From 40CM-4-69-5 sp036556905 (GTDB taxonomy: Bacteria; Methylomirabilota; Methylomirabilia; Rokubacteriales; CSP1-6): a DNA stretch of 64,000 nucleotides. A model generated the notes under the pieces. That model was not told where the DNA came from, did no database searches, and saw only the letters and a list, made by a program, of their open reading frames with translations. Shown here in pieces: positions 47,429 to 56,717 of the stretch (position 1 is the stretch's first letter; each line of letters starts with the position of its first letter). The position numbers and the translations under genes were made by a program. Where the stretch lies: NCBI GenBank assembly GCA_036556905.1, contig DATBIM010000094.1, forward strand, positions 62,001 to 126,000. Direction: 5' to 3'.

Positions 47429-48705
47429 CACTCGGTGGGGCGGATCGTGTCCCGGGCGTCAGCCAGACGCTCGGCGACCGCGCGAATCTCCTCCACGCGC
47501 CCGGGATCGTAGACGAACCGGGGATCGCTGGTGTAGGCGGACCAGGCCTTCATGTAGTCGGGCTGGCTCAGGCCCAGCGCGAACCGGGAGATCCGCACGG
47601 GGTTGGCGAAGTCCGCCATCACCGCCACCTCATGGTGGATGTCGGCCCGGCGGCCGTCCAGGAACTTCGTGAGCGCGGACGGCTTGGGGCCGTGGGGCAA
47701 GCCCACCGGATGCACGGTGACCATCCCGGCCTGGCTCAGGCTCCCCGCGCTGAAGAACTCGCCGAAGTGAAAGCCCAGCGTCTCGCAGTAGTCGAGATTC
47801 CGGTGAAAGAAGGGCAGCCACATGGCGTCCTTCTCCACCGAGCGCACGGTGAAGACGCAGAGGTAGCAGCCGGGCAGACGAAAGATCGTGTGCCCGGAAG
47901 GGGGAACGTGGGAGCGGTCGGCCACCAGCGGGCGCACGTCCTCCACGGCGAACTTGTACGGCAGATAGTCGCCCCGCCAGCCGACGACGTCAAAGGGGTG
48001 CGTGGGATGCACCCGCCGGGTGCAGACGGCGTCCACCCGGCTCACGATCTCGAAGCGTCCCTGCTCGTTCACGGTCTGCAGCGAGCGCGGGTACTTGTAG
48101 TCGCTCTCGCTGTGGGTGAGGAAGCGACCGGTCGTCGGAGCCTCGGATTTCTCGGGATCGCCGGCGAAGGACTCGTACATCCAGTAGTAGTGGGGGCCGG
48201 GATCGAGCGTGAACCGGTGGGTGATGCCCTTGGGGATGATGAGAAAGTCGCCCGGGCCATAGGCCAGGGGGCCGAAGGTGGTCTCCAGCGTCCCCCGGCC
48301 CTGGTGAACGAAGAACACCATCGTCGCCGAATGATGCTCGAAGAAATAGTCCATGGACCCGCGGGGCGCGCTGACATTCATGGCCGCGGTCGCGTTGGCC
48401 ACGAGCCGCCCCATCCCGCGGTAGATGTCGGCGGCCTGGGCGGGGGCGACGTTCAGAGCGTGATGCACCCCGCCCAGCGGCTGCAGCGGCGAGTCCCAAT
48501 CGGGCGCGAAGCCGTCCAGCTGGGCGGTCTCGCCGGGGAGCCAGTTGGTGGGCGGATAGAGATGGTAGGTGTGGGTCACCTTGCCGCTGAAGCCGCCGCG
48601 CCCGTGCTCCTGCTCGTAGACGTGCCGCAAGAGCGGGCCGGCGTGGGGAGCGCGGGGCACGATTCCGACTTCGGGAAGGCCGCCGAAGTATTCGATGTCC
48701 GCCAT
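47428..48705 (-). CDS. Homogentisate 1,2-dioxygenase-like protein
   Basis: 425-residue two-cupin protein like homogentisate dioxygenase, which cleaves the ring of homogentisate in tyrosine and phenylacetate degradation. Iron-site segments are FFHRNLDYCETLGFHFGEFFS (His and Glu; H-R-N-x-D-Y-x-E, as in bacterial homologues) and HPVGLPHGPKPS (His), with HPFDVVGWRGDYLPYKF. Bacterial HGO-like proteins of this branch may have another substrate, so I do not assign hmgA. First of an XDH - HGO - LLM run; the gap to the XDH stop is 10 nt. Confidence 0.84.
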   Translation of the reverse strand: MADIEYFGGLPEVGIVPRAPHAGPLLRHVYEQEHGRGGFSGKVTHTYHLYPPTNWLPGETAQLDGFAPDWDSPLQPLGGVHHALNVAPAQAADIYRGMGRLVANATAAMNVSAPRGSMDYFFEHHSATMVFFVHQGRGTLETTFGPLAYGPGDFLIIPKGITHRFTLDPGPHYYWMYESFAGDPEKSEAPTTGRFLTHSESDYKYPRSLQTVNEQGRFEIVSRVDAVCTRRVHPTHPFDVVGWRGDYLPYKFAVEDVRPLVADRSHVPPSGHTIFRLPGCYLCVFTVRSVEKDAMWLPFFHRNLDYCETLGFHFGEFFSAGSLSQAGMVTVHPVGLPHGPKPSALTKFLDGRRADIHHEVAVMADFANPVRISRFALGLSQPDYMKAWSAYTSDPRFVYDPGRVEEIRAVAERLADARDTIRPTE

Positions 48706-48715
48706 GCCGGAGGTC

Positions 48716-50998
48716 CTAGGCGGGGTGCAAGGCCCGCCAGACCTTCTCGGCGGTCACCGGCATGTCGAGGTGCCGGCAGCCGAACGGCGCCAGCGCGTCC
48801 ACGACGGCGTTGACGATCGCCGGGGGCACGGCGATGCATCCGGCCTCGCCCAGTCCCTTGGCGCCGATGGGGTTGCGCGGCGTGGGGGTCACGCTCTTGC
48901 CCAGCTCGGGCTCGGGAAAGTCGCCCAGCCGGGGCACGGCGTAATCCATCAGCGTCGCCGTGAGGAGCTGGCCCTGCCGGTCGTACACGATCCCTTCGAG
49001 CAGCGCCTGCCCCGCGCCCTGCGCGTAGCTGCCGTGCAGCTGGCCCTCGGCCAGCAGCGGGTTGACGATCGTGCCGGCGTCGTCCACCCATACGAGACGG
49101 GTGAGGCTGACCTGCCCGGTGTCGCGGTCGATGGTGACACTGGCCACGCACGTCCCGAACGACCACGTCTCGGCGTCGGCCTTGAAGAACACCGTGGCGT
49201 CCAGTCCGGGCTCGTCACCCGGCGCCAGATGCGCCCCGCGGTAGGCGGCATCGGCCACCCGGGCCCAGGTCACCTTCTTGGCCGGCGCCCCGGTGACCTG
49301 AAACCCGCCGGGAACGGCCACGACATCGGCCGCGGCCGCCTCCAGCACGTTCGCGGCGATGCGCTGGCCCTTGTCGCGGACCTGGGTGGCGGCCCGGAAC
49401 ACGGCGCTACCGCCCAGCGCGGTGCTCCGGCTGCCGAACGTGCCGAATCCCACGGGCGCGCCGCGGGTGTCGCCGTGACGGACGACCACGTCGGTGGGCT
49501 CCACGCCGAGGACATCGGCGGCGATCTGCGCCCACGTCGTCTCGTGGCCCTGGCCATGGGCGCTGGAGCCGGTGACGATGGTCACCGTGCCGGTGCGCTC
49601 CACGCGCACGCTGCCGCTCTCCCATCCCATCGCGGCCGGCTCGACGTAGGCGCTCAGGCCAACCCCCACGATCTCGTTCCGCTCGCGGGCCGCGTGTTGC
49701 TGCTCGCGCAGCCGCTCGTACTCGGCCAGCTTCAGCGCCTGCTCGAACGCCGCCCCATAGTCGCCGGAGTCGTAGACGCAGCCAGTGAGCGTGCGGTAGG
49801 GAAAGGCGTTGGCCGGGATGAAGTTGCGCCGGCGGATCTCGGCCGGATCGAGCTTCAGGCCCCGGGCGGCCTCGTCGAGCAGGCGCTCCATCAGGAAGAT
49901 GCCCTCGGGCCGGCCCGCGCCCCGGTAGGGTCCGGTGGACATGGCCGTGGTGTAGGCGGCGCCCGTCTCGATGTCGACCGCAGGCACGACGTACGCCCCC
50001 GGCAGCGTGCGCCCGTGGTTGGAGGCGGGCACGGCGCCGCTGAAGACGATCTCCGAGCCCAGCGCGAACACGATGCGGGCCCGCACCCCGAGGATGCGAC
50101 CCTGGGCGTCCACGCCGAGCTCTCCCTCGGCATCGGCGCCGCGCCCGTGGTGGGTGACCGCGAGGTCTTCGCCCCGCGTGGCCACCCATTTCACGGGACG
50201 GCGCAGGCGCCAGGCCAGCCAGGCCACCAGCACGTCCTCAGCGTAGGGCGAGCCCTTGACGCCGAAGCCGCCCCCCACGTCGGGCGCGATCACGCGGATG
50301 CGGCTCTCATTGAACCCCAGGCAGGTGGCGATCTCGGAGCGCACGCGGAACGGCGCCTGCGAGGAGGACCACACCGTCAGCTCGTCGAGGTGCGGGTCGT
50401 ACGCGGCCAGCACCACCCGGGGCTCCATGGCCACGGCGCTCAAGCGCGGCTGCCGGACGGTCAGGCGCGCCACCTGGGCGGCGCGAGAGAGCGCGCCGGC
50501 GACATCGCCCGAGCGCCACGCGTGCGTGAAGGCGCGGTTGCTTCCCAGCGCCGGATGGAGCACGGGGGCGTCGGGTCGCGCGGCGTCCGGGGGGTCGACG
50601 ATCGCCGGCAGCGGCTCCCAGTCGATCTGGATGAGGTCAGCGGCATCGCGGGCCCGGGCGGGCGTGTCGGCCACCACCGCGGCGATCGGCTCGCCCACCG
50701 CCCGGGCGACGTCCGTCACCAGCAAGGGCCGCCGCGCGACCTTCATCGCGGGGAGGAGCTCGTTCACCGAGAGCGCCTTGAGCCCGCGCACCTCAGCCCC
50801 CGTGGCCACCTCCACCACCCCGGGCGCCCGGCGGGCGGCCTGGGCATCTATGCGGGCGACCCGCGCGTGGGCGTGAGGGCTGCGCAGGAGATGCAGGTGC
50901 AATGTCCCGGGCAGGGGAATGTCGTCGGTGTAGCGGCCGGCGCCGGTGAGCAGCGGACGGTCTTCGACGCGACGCAGAGGCGTGCCGATCCAGGTCAT
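48716..50998 (-). CDS. Xanthine dehydrogenase/CoxL-type molybdopterin-binding subunit, form II-like
   Basis: 760 residues, the large Mo-binding subunit of the xanthine-dehydrogenase/aldehyde-oxidase family. It has the substrate-channel motif STGPYRGAGRPEG, as in form II CoxL-like proteins (form I CO dehydrogenase has AYXCSFR), and the catalytic Glu in KGLGEAGCIAVPP. The small Fe-S and FAD subunits (CoxS, CoxM) are not in the window, so partners must be encoded elsewhere. GATAAT lies 9 nt before ATG 50998. It depends on a molybdenum cofactor, consistent with moaC and modBC further along. Confidence 0.9.
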   Translation of the reverse strand: MTWIGTPLRRVEDRPLLTGAGRYTDDIPLPGTLHLHLLRSPHAHARVARIDAQAARRAPGVVEVATGAEVRGLKALSVNELLPAMKVARRPLLVTDVARAVGEPIAAVVADTPARARDAADLIQIDWEPLPAIVDPPDAARPDAPVLHPALGSNRAFTHAWRSGDVAGALSRAAQVARLTVRQPRLSAVAMEPRVVLAAYDPHLDELTVWSSSQAPFRVRSEIATCLGFNESRIRVIAPDVGGGFGVKGSPYAEDVLVAWLAWRLRRPVKWVATRGEDLAVTHHGRGADAEGELGVDAQGRILGVRARIVFALGSEIVFSGAVPASNHGRTLPGAYVVPAVDIETGAAYTTAMSTGPYRGAGRPEGIFLMERLLDEAARGLKLDPAEIRRRNFIPANAFPYRTLTGCVYDSGDYGAAFEQALKLAEYERLREQQHAARERNEIVGVGLSAYVEPAAMGWESGSVRVERTGTVTIVTGSSAHGQGHETTWAQIAADVLGVEPTDVVVRHGDTRGAPVGFGTFGSRSTALGGSAVFRAATQVRDKGQRIAANVLEAAAADVVAVPGGFQVTGAPAKKVTWARVADAAYRGAHLAPGDEPGLDATVFFKADAETWSFGTCVASVTIDRDTGQVSLTRLVWVDDAGTIVNPLLAEGQLHGSYAQGAGQALLEGIVYDRQGQLLTATLMDYAVPRLGDFPEPELGKSVTPTPRNPIGAKGLGEAGCIAVPPAIVNAVVDALAPFGCRHLDMPVTAEKVWRALHPA

Positions 50999-51007
50999 GG
51001 AACCCGG

Positions 51008-51045
51008 ATTATCGCACGTTGTCGAGTGCTGTAGACTTAGGCCCC
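51008..51045. promoter_or_regulatory. Divergent promoter region, XDH-like and DUF2007 genes
   Basis: Minus: GATAAT (51013-51008), 9 nt before ATG 50998. Plus: TAGACT (51032-51037), 8 nt before ATG 51046, with a weak TTATCG 17 bp upstream. Both genes would have leaders of at most a few nucleotides. Confidence 0.45.
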
Positions 51046-51360
51046 ATGCGGCGACGCGGCAAAGTCATCCCCTTCCCGGGGACACCGGCCCGGCCCCCCC
51101 GGTCCCCCGTGCCCACCCTGCGGGAGGACGAGCCGGGTCTCGTGGAGGTCCACCGCTGTGACCAGGCCGAGGCCCTGGTGGTCAAAGGCCTCTTCGAGAG
51201 CGAAGGCATCCCCACGCTGCTCCGCGCGCGCCTGGTTCACTCGGTGTACCCTTTCTCGGTCGGGCAGCAGGGCGAGGTCGTGGTTCTGGTGCCCGAGTCC
51301 GCGGTCACCCGGAGCCGGTTGCTGCTGGCCCGGGTCTCGGGTGGACCCTCGTTCCCCTGA
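51046..51360 (+). CDS. DUF2007-type putative signal-transducing protein
   Basis: 104 residues; the last 70 fit DUF2007 (VEVHRCDQAEALVVKGLFESEGIPTLLRARLVHSVYPF, ending VPESAVTRSRLLLA), a small domain seen on PII-like or transport-linked proteins of unclear function. Basic, proline-rich N-terminus. Leaderless behind TAGACT. Its 3' end overlaps the converging HAD phosphatase gene by 56 bp, with different reading frames. Confidence 0.78.
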   Translation: MRRRGKVIPFPGTPARPPRSPVPTLREDEPGLVEVHRCDQAEALVVKGLFESEGIPTLLRARLVHSVYPFSVGQQGEVVVLVPESAVTRSRLLLARVSGGPSFP

Positions 51361-52024
51361 CACCGCCGGGGAGCAGCGGTAGGAGCTCCTCGAGCGAGCC
51401 CAGCCTCAGGTCGGCCTCGACGAACTCCTGATGCCGGGTAGCGGCGCAGGGCACGGCCACGCAGGCCATGCCGGCCCGCTTGGCCGCCAGCACGCCGTTG
51501 CGCGAGTCCTCGACCACCAGGCACCGGCCCGGCGGCAGACCCAGTCGCGAGGCAGCCAGGAGGAACACGTCCGGTGCCGGCTTTCCGCGGCCCACCTCCA
51601 CGCTCGACACGACGGTCGCGAAGAGCTCGTCGATCCGCAGCGCCCGCAGGGTGGCGGCGATGACCTCCGGCGTCGAGGAAGACGCCAGGGCCAGCCGGTA
51701 GCCGGCCCGCCGCAGGGCCACGAGCACCGCGGGGACTCCGGGCAATGGCACGGCCTCCCGCGTGAGCAGGTCGATCAGCCCCGCCGCGAACCGTCGGGCC
51801 AGCTCGTCGCTGGACGGGGCGAGCCCGTGGCGGGATCTCAGAATGGTGAAGATCTCCTGGTCGGTGAAGCCGATGAACTCGGCGTTCTCCTCCTGCGTAT
51901 AGCGGACGCCGTGGTTGGCCAGGAGCCGGCGGGCGGCCTCCAGGTGCAGCGGCTCGGAGTCCACCAGGACCCCGTCCATGTCGAAGAGGACGGCCTCGAT
52001 CCCCGCGAAGCGAGGGGTGGTCAT
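51305..52024 (-). CDS. HAD-family phosphatase (beta-phosphoglucomutase-like)
   Basis: 239-residue haloacid-dehalogenase phosphatase. Motif I is FDMDGVLVDSEP (nucleophile Asp and general-acid Asp), a helical cap follows, motif II is ALASSST, motif III and IV are KPAPDVFLLAASRLG and VVEDSRNG. The cap and the DSEP sequence match the beta-phosphoglucomutase/2-deoxyglucose-6-phosphatase branch; phosphosugar specificity is unknown. ATG 52024 overlaps the M28 stop (ATGA). The C-terminal tail (RPGPAATGSG) lies in the overlap with DUF2007 and may be non-essential. Confidence 0.9.
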   Translation of the reverse strand: MTTPRFAGIEAVLFDMDGVLVDSEPLHLEAARRLLANHGVRYTQEENAEFIGFTDQEIFTILRSRHGLAPSSDELARRFAAGLIDLLTREAVPLPGVPAVLVALRRAGYRLALASSSTPEVIAATLRALRIDELFATVVSSVEVGRGKPAPDVFLLAASRLGLPPGRCLVVEDSRNGVLAAKRAGMACVAVPCAATRHQEFVEADLRLGSLEELLPLLPGGVRGTRVHPRPGPAATGSG

Positions 52025-52938
52025 CTCAGCTCGTCCACGAGGGCCTCCAGCGCCAACGCCACCCGCTGGAGCGCCGGGACCTCGAGCGTCTCGAGACCAT
52101 CGCGGCTCGTGTGGTAGGTATCGAACGGCGGCGGGCGGTGCACGAGGTGGCGAAACGCGCTGCGCGCCGGGCTCAGAATGAACTGCCGGAGCGCCTCGGC
52201 CTGGCGCGAAGGCACGATGGTGAAGCCATAGGCGGGCAGGCCAGCCGCGGCGAACGCCCGGTGGTCGCTGCCGAAGACCGGGATGCGACCCACGACGTGG
52301 TAGCTCTCCTCGCGGTGGAGCCCCAGTCCCTCGAGGGCCCCGGCGGCGCGACGCAAGAACGCAGAGTCGTCGGAGACGTCCCAGATCGCCAGGGTGTCGC
52401 CGATACCGCACAACTCGAGGCTGAGCACCCCGACGATGTCGGCCAGCGGGATATCCCGGACATAGGCTCGCGCGCCGAGGTAGCCGAGCTCCTCGGCGGC
52501 GGTGAAGAGCAAGCGCACCCGCAGCCCGCGCGGCGCGAGCCGTCCCAGCAGGTGGAGCAAGATACCGACGGCGGCCGCGTTGTCGTTGGCGCCGGGGCTG
52601 CCCGGCACCGCGTCGTGGTGCGCGATCAACACGAGCACCCGGTCGCCGGTCCCCAGGTCGACGCTGAAGTTCTCTCCCCGTCCTTCGAAGCTCGCGAAGC
52701 TATGCCGTGCGAAGTCCGCACCGCGGGCGGTGAGGTAGGCGGCCATCGCCGCCTCGCGCTCGAGGTTGGTCCGTCCGGCCACGAGCCGGGCCAGCGCCAG
52801 CGGCGTGCGGTCACCGCGCAGCACCTCGTCGAGCGGCGCCGGATCTGCCGAGGCCACGGGCCCGCGGACATTGAGGAGCCGCGTCACCCCCTGGTTGATC
52901 CGTCCTCTCAGGAAAAAGCCCAGATCGCGCAGGGTCAC
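52021..52938 (-). CDS. M28 family zinc aminopeptidase-like protein
   Basis: 305-residue M28 peptidase. Metal ligands fit LIAHHDAVPGSPGANDNAAAVGIL (His and bridging Asp), the catalytic and metal Glu pair AAEELGYLGARAY, and the distal His in YHTSRDGLETL. No signal peptide; a cytosolic aminopeptidase or a glutaminyl cyclase-like enzyme are possible. GTG 52938 overlaps the TatD stop (GTGA); ATG 52959 is an alternative start. Fully in line with the tmk-metG-tatD operon. Confidence 0.86.
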   Translation of the reverse strand: MTLRDLGFFLRGRINQGVTRLLNVRGPVASADPAPLDEVLRGDRTPLALARLVAGRTNLEREAAMAAYLTARGADFARHSFASFEGRGENFSVDLGTGDRVLVLIAHHDAVPGSPGANDNAAAVGILLHLLGRLAPRGLRVRLLFTAAEELGYLGARAYVRDIPLADIVGVLSLELCGIGDTLAIWDVSDDSAFLRRAAGALEGLGLHREESYHVVGRIPVFGSDHRAFAAAGLPAYGFTIVPSRQAEALRQFILSPARSAFRHLVHRPPPFDTYHTSRDGLETLEVPALQRVALALEALVDELR

Positions 52939-53708
52939 GACAGGCCCAGGACGCGGCATGCGTTCACGGTCAGTTGCGCGGCCAGCTCGTCGATCGGCTC
53001 GCCCCGCAGCTCGGCCACCCGCGCCGCGGTGAGGGCCAGGTAAGCCGGCTCGTTGCGCTGCCCGCGATACCCCTGCGGCGGCAGGAAGGGGCAATCCGTC
53101 TCGATGACCAGCCGATCGCGGGGCACGAAGCGAGCCACCTCGGGCAACGCCCGCGCGTTCGGGTAGGTGACCGGTCCGGCCAGCGAGACGCACAGCCCCA
53201 GATCCAGACACTGGCGGGCCACCGCCACATCGCCCGAGAAGCAGTGCATGATCCCCCCTACCTCCTGCACCTTCTCGTCCCTCAGGATGTGCACGATCTC
53301 GGCGTGCGCGTCGCGACAGTGGATCACCACCGGCTTGCTGGCGCTGCGGGCCAGGTCGAGCAGCCGCCGGAAGACTCGCGCCTGGTCGTCGCGCGACGCG
53401 AGGTTGCGGAAGAAGTCGAGCCCGATCTCGCCGATTGCGGCGACGCGCGGCTCGCTCGCCAGGCGCGCGATGGCCGCCAGCGCCGGCTCGTCGCCGCTGG
53501 CGGCATCGTGGGGGTGGATGCCCACCGTCGCCCACACGTCGGGCTCGCGCTGGGCCATGGCCACCGCCGCCGCCGAGCCGTCGACGTCGGTGCCCACCGT
53601 CACCAGTCGCCGGACGCCGGCCGCGCGGGCCCGGGCCAGCACCTCGGGCAGGTCGGCGGCGAACTGGGGAAAGTGCAGGTGGGCGTGGGTGTCGACGAGG
53701 TCGGGCAT
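52935..53708 (-). CDS. tatD: TatD family metal-dependent hydrolase
   Basis: 257 residues. Metal ligands: VDTHAHLHF (His-x-His), GEIGLDFF (Glu), VVIHCRDAH (His), MHCFSG (His) and IETDCPFLPPQG (Asp). DNase/RNA-processing activity is known from homologues. ATG 53708 overlaps the stop of the DUF5924/DUF2914 gene. The metG-tatD adjacency is widespread, here interrupted by the membrane protein gene. Confidence 0.93.
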   Translation of the reverse strand: MPDLVDTHAHLHFPQFAADLPEVLARARAAGVRRLVTVGTDVDGSAAAVAMAQREPDVWATVGIHPHDAASGDEPALAAIARLASEPRVAAIGEIGLDFFRNLASRDDQARVFRRLLDLARSASKPVVIHCRDAHAEIVHILRDEKVQEVGGIMHCFSGDVAVARQCLDLGLCVSLAGPVTYPNARALPEVARFVPRDRLVIETDCPFLPPQGYRGQRNEPAYLALTAARVAELRGEPIDELAAQLTVNACRVLGLS

Positions 53709-54739
53709 CAGGGCACGACCTGGAAGCGGAGCCGGCCCAGGAGCTGGTCGGAGCCCGTGATGATATCCACCACCCAGCGACCGGAGGGATCGGCGGGGAA
53801 CGCCGTCTTGCGCGAGTAGGTGCGGAAGCCCTCCCGGCGCCCGCCGCGCACCGGGGAGAGTCGTACGTCGTCCACGACCTGCCCCTCCCGGCGCCAGACG
53901 TGCCGCACGCTCTGCTTGAGTCCGGCCGGCGCGTAGATCGCGGTGTAGGCCACGAGACCCCGCTGGCGGAGGTCCTCGGCCCGGATGGCTCCCGCCACCG
54001 GCTCCAGCGAGTCCACGCCGGCCACGGCCCACGCCATCGTCTTCTGGGCGATGAACAGGGGGACCGGCGGGAGCACCGCGCGACCCCACCAGGCAGCCAC
54101 GGCCATGAAGACGCCGATCACGGCCATCGTGCGCAGCCCGAACCACCACCGCCAGCCGGTCGCCCGGCACACGGAGGGGGTCAGGGCGAGGGCCGAGGCC
54201 CACGCCGCGCCGGCCAGCGCCAGGTGGGGCGGGACGCCGACCAGCGGCAAGGCCAGATTGAGCCCGCAAAAGATCGAGACCAGAAAAAACACATAGCGCG
54301 TCCAGGGCCGAGGGTGGACCACGACGTGGTACCAGGGATCGAACGTGGCCAGGACCGCCAGCACCACGATCAGGACCAGGAACGGCGCGTTCATCGAGGT
54401 GAGCGTGGTGCTCGCCCAGTACACGGGCAGGAGGAAGAGCAGCACACCGTGGTAGAGGCTCTGGATCAGGTAGTCGGCGGCCGTGATGACGAGGCGGTGA
54501 CCTCGGGTCTCCAGCGCCTGCCGCGCCTGCGTCAGCACGGCGAAGAGGATCCAGATCAAGAGAATGGAGCCCACGAACCAGCGAACCTGCGTGAGCTCCC
54601 GCCGGAACACGAACAGGGTGAGCAGCCCGGCGATGAGGGACACGAGGGAAATGCCCCAGCGACGGAGCCACGGCCACCACGCGCGCGACGGCGGGGCGCC
54701 CCCCGGCCCGCCTACCGGGAGAGCGTCGGGCTCCATCAC
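53708..54739 (-). CDS. DUF5924/DUF2914 membrane protein
   Basis: 343 residues. About eight hydrophobic segments in the first 230 residues are followed by a soluble domain with GLVAYTAIYAPAGL, VRHVWRREGQVVDDVRLSPVRGGRREGFRTYSRK and WVVDIITGSDQLLGRLRF. The last part matches DUF2914, a small beta-rich domain found with membrane and envelope proteins. Function unknown. Start GTG 54739 or ATG 54736; the MetG stop is at 54741-54743, so the genes are nearly continuous. Confidence 0.85.
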   Translation of the reverse strand: MMEPDALPVGGPGGAPPSRAWWPWLRRWGISLVSLIAGLLTLFVFRRELTQVRWFVGSILLIWILFAVLTQARQALETRGHRLVITAADYLIQSLYHGVLLFLLPVYWASTTLTSMNAPFLVLIVVLAVLATFDPWYHVVVHPRPWTRYVFFLVSIFCGLNLALPLVGVPPHLALAGAAWASALALTPSVCRATGWRWWFGLRTMAVIGVFMAVAAWWGRAVLPPVPLFIAQKTMAWAVAGVDSLEPVAGAIRAEDLRQRGLVAYTAIYAPAGLKQSVRHVWRREGQVVDDVRLSPVRGGRREGFRTYSRKTAFPADPSGRWVVDIITGSDQLLGRLRFQVVP

Positions 54740-54740
54740 C

Positions 54741-56717
54741 CTACGTGATCCTGGCGCCGGGCGGCAGATCGCGATCGAGGATCAGGATGGCCAGGCGCCC
54801 CTCGGCCGATCCGGCCAGGAGCATGCCCCGGGACTCGATGCCCATGAGCCGGGCCGGCTCGAGATTGGCGACGATCACGACCTTCTTGCCGACGAGCTCC
54901 TCCGCCCGGTAGTGCTCGGCGATGCCCGCCACGACGGTCCGCGGCTCGCCCCCCAGCGAGACGGAGAGCTTGAGCAGCTTCTTGGACTTGGCCACCGGCT
55001 CGGCGGCCACCACCTCGGCGACCCGGAGATCGATCCTCGAGAACTCGTCCTTCGTCACGGGTCGGGGCGGAGCACCCTCGGCACTGCCGCCGCGCGCCGC
55101 GCGAGCGGTTTCCGGCCCCGCCATTCCTTCTGGAGCCGCCGGCCCCGCGGCCTTCTGATCGACGCGCGGGAACAGGCCGGAGAGCTTCTGGACGCGCGGG
55201 AGCGTGCTGATCTGCTCGCCGACCGCGTTGCTCAACTCCGGTTCCCTGTTGTCCCCGACGGCTTTCCGTATCTTCAACGCCGCGTCCGGCAGGAAGGGAG
55301 CGAGGACGATTCCCAGGAAGCGCAGGGAATCCGCCAACGTGATCAACACCCTGTTGAACTCGGGCTTCTTCGCCGGGTCCTTCGCGAGCGCCCACGGTTG
55401 GCTCGCATCGACGTAGCGGTTCACCTCGCCGATGAAACCCCAGATGCTGGCGAGCGCCTTGTGGAAGGCGAACTCGCTCATCGCGTCGCCGACCGCCTTT
55501 CGCGTCTCCTCGGATGCGGTCCTGACCTGGTGGTGGAGTCCCGTGGGGTTCGACGACGGCGGGTGGTCATCCGGGGCAACACCGCTGAGCAGCGTGGTGG
55601 CCCGGGCCACGAGGTTGCCGAGATCGTTGGCCAGGTCGGCGTTGAGACGGCCCACGAAGGCCTCTTCCGAGAAATCGGCGTCGAGCCCGAACACCATCTC
55701 GCGCATGACGAAGTAGCGGAAGGCGTCGTTACCGTACTTCTCGCTGAGGGCCAGCGCCTCCACCACGTTGCCGACGGACTTGGACATCTTGCCGCCCCCG
55801 ATGTTCCAGTAGCCGTGGACGTTGAGGTGGCGGAAGATCAGCGCGTCGGATCGGTCCTCCGCCATCCCCTCGGCCCGGGCCAGGGCCTTGAGCATGCAGG
55901 GCCAGTAGACGGCATGCGGCTTGAGGATGTCCTTGCCGATGAGGTGGTGGACGTGCGGCCAGAACGTGCGGAAGCGCTCGCCGTTCGGGTAATCCAGCGC
56001 GGACACGTAGTTGATGAGGGCGTCGAACCACACGTAGGTGACGAAGCGATCGTCGAAGGGCAACGGGATTCCCCACTGCAGCCGGCTCGTGGGGCGGCTG
56101 ATGGACAGATCTTGCAGCCGCTCGCCCAGGAAGCCCAGGATCTCGTTGCGATAGCGCTCCGGCCGGATCAGGTCCGGGTGCGCGCGAAGATAGCCCACCA
56201 GCCAGTCCTGGTACGCCGACATCCGGAAGAAGTAGTTCTCCTCCTCGATGTAGGTGAGCGGCGTGCGGTGATCGGGACACAGGCCGTCCACGATCTCCTT
56301 GTCGGTGTAGAAGCGCTCGCAGCCGAAGCAGTACTGGCCCCCGTACTTGCCCAGGTAGAGCTCGCCGGCTTCCTGGAGCCGTCGCAGGATGTGCTGGACC
56401 ACCGCGGCGTGGCGGGGCTCGGTGGTGCGAATGAAGTCGTCGTAGGTGATGCCCAGCCGCTTCCAGGCCGCGCGGAAGGCGGCGGAGTTTCGATCGGCCA
56501 GGGCCTGGGGTGTGAGACCGGCCGCGGTGGCGGCCTGGGCGATCTTGTCGCCATGCTCGTCGGTGCCGGTGAGGAAGAAAACGCGGTCGCCGGCGAGGCG
56601 GTGCCAGCGGGCCATCGCGTCCCCCACGATGGTCGTGTACGCGTGCCCCAGGTGGGGGGGCGCGTTGATGTAATAGATCGGCGTGGTCAGGTAGAAGACG
56701 CCCGCAGCCACACGCAC
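54741..56717 (-). CDS. metG: Methionyl-tRNA synthetase
   Basis: 658-residue class I aminoacyl-tRNA synthetase. HIGH-like motif HLGH (PPHLGHAYTTIVGDAMARW), KMSKS (GGKMSKSVGN), zinc-type cysteines CFGCERFY..CPDH in the connective peptide, anticodon-binding domain, and the C-terminal tRNA-binding (Trbp111-like) domain (IDLRVAEVVAAEPVAKSKKLLKLSV), a fused feature of many bacteria. GTG 56717 starts just behind the ricT stop. Essential for protein synthesis. Confidence 0.96.
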   Translation of the reverse strand: MRVAAGVFYLTTPIYYINAPPHLGHAYTTIVGDAMARWHRLAGDRVFFLTGTDEHGDKIAQAATAAGLTPQALADRNSAAFRAAWKRLGITYDDFIRTTEPRHAAVVQHILRRLQEAGELYLGKYGGQYCFGCERFYTDKEIVDGLCPDHRTPLTYIEEENYFFRMSAYQDWLVGYLRAHPDLIRPERYRNEILGFLGERLQDLSISRPTSRLQWGIPLPFDDRFVTYVWFDALINYVSALDYPNGERFRTFWPHVHHLIGKDILKPHAVYWPCMLKALARAEGMAEDRSDALIFRHLNVHGYWNIGGGKMSKSVGNVVEALALSEKYGNDAFRYFVMREMVFGLDADFSEEAFVGRLNADLANDLGNLVARATTLLSGVAPDDHPPSSNPTGLHHQVRTASEETRKAVGDAMSEFAFHKALASIWGFIGEVNRYVDASQPWALAKDPAKKPEFNRVLITLADSLRFLGIVLAPFLPDAALKIRKAVGDNREPELSNAVGEQISTLPRVQKLSGLFPRVDQKAAGPAAPEGMAGPETARAARGGSAEGAPPRPVTKDEFSRIDLRVAEVVAAEPVAKSKKLLKLSVSLGGEPRTVVAGIAEHYRAEELVGKKVVIVANLEPARLMGIESRGMLLAGSAEGRLAILILDRDLPPGARIT

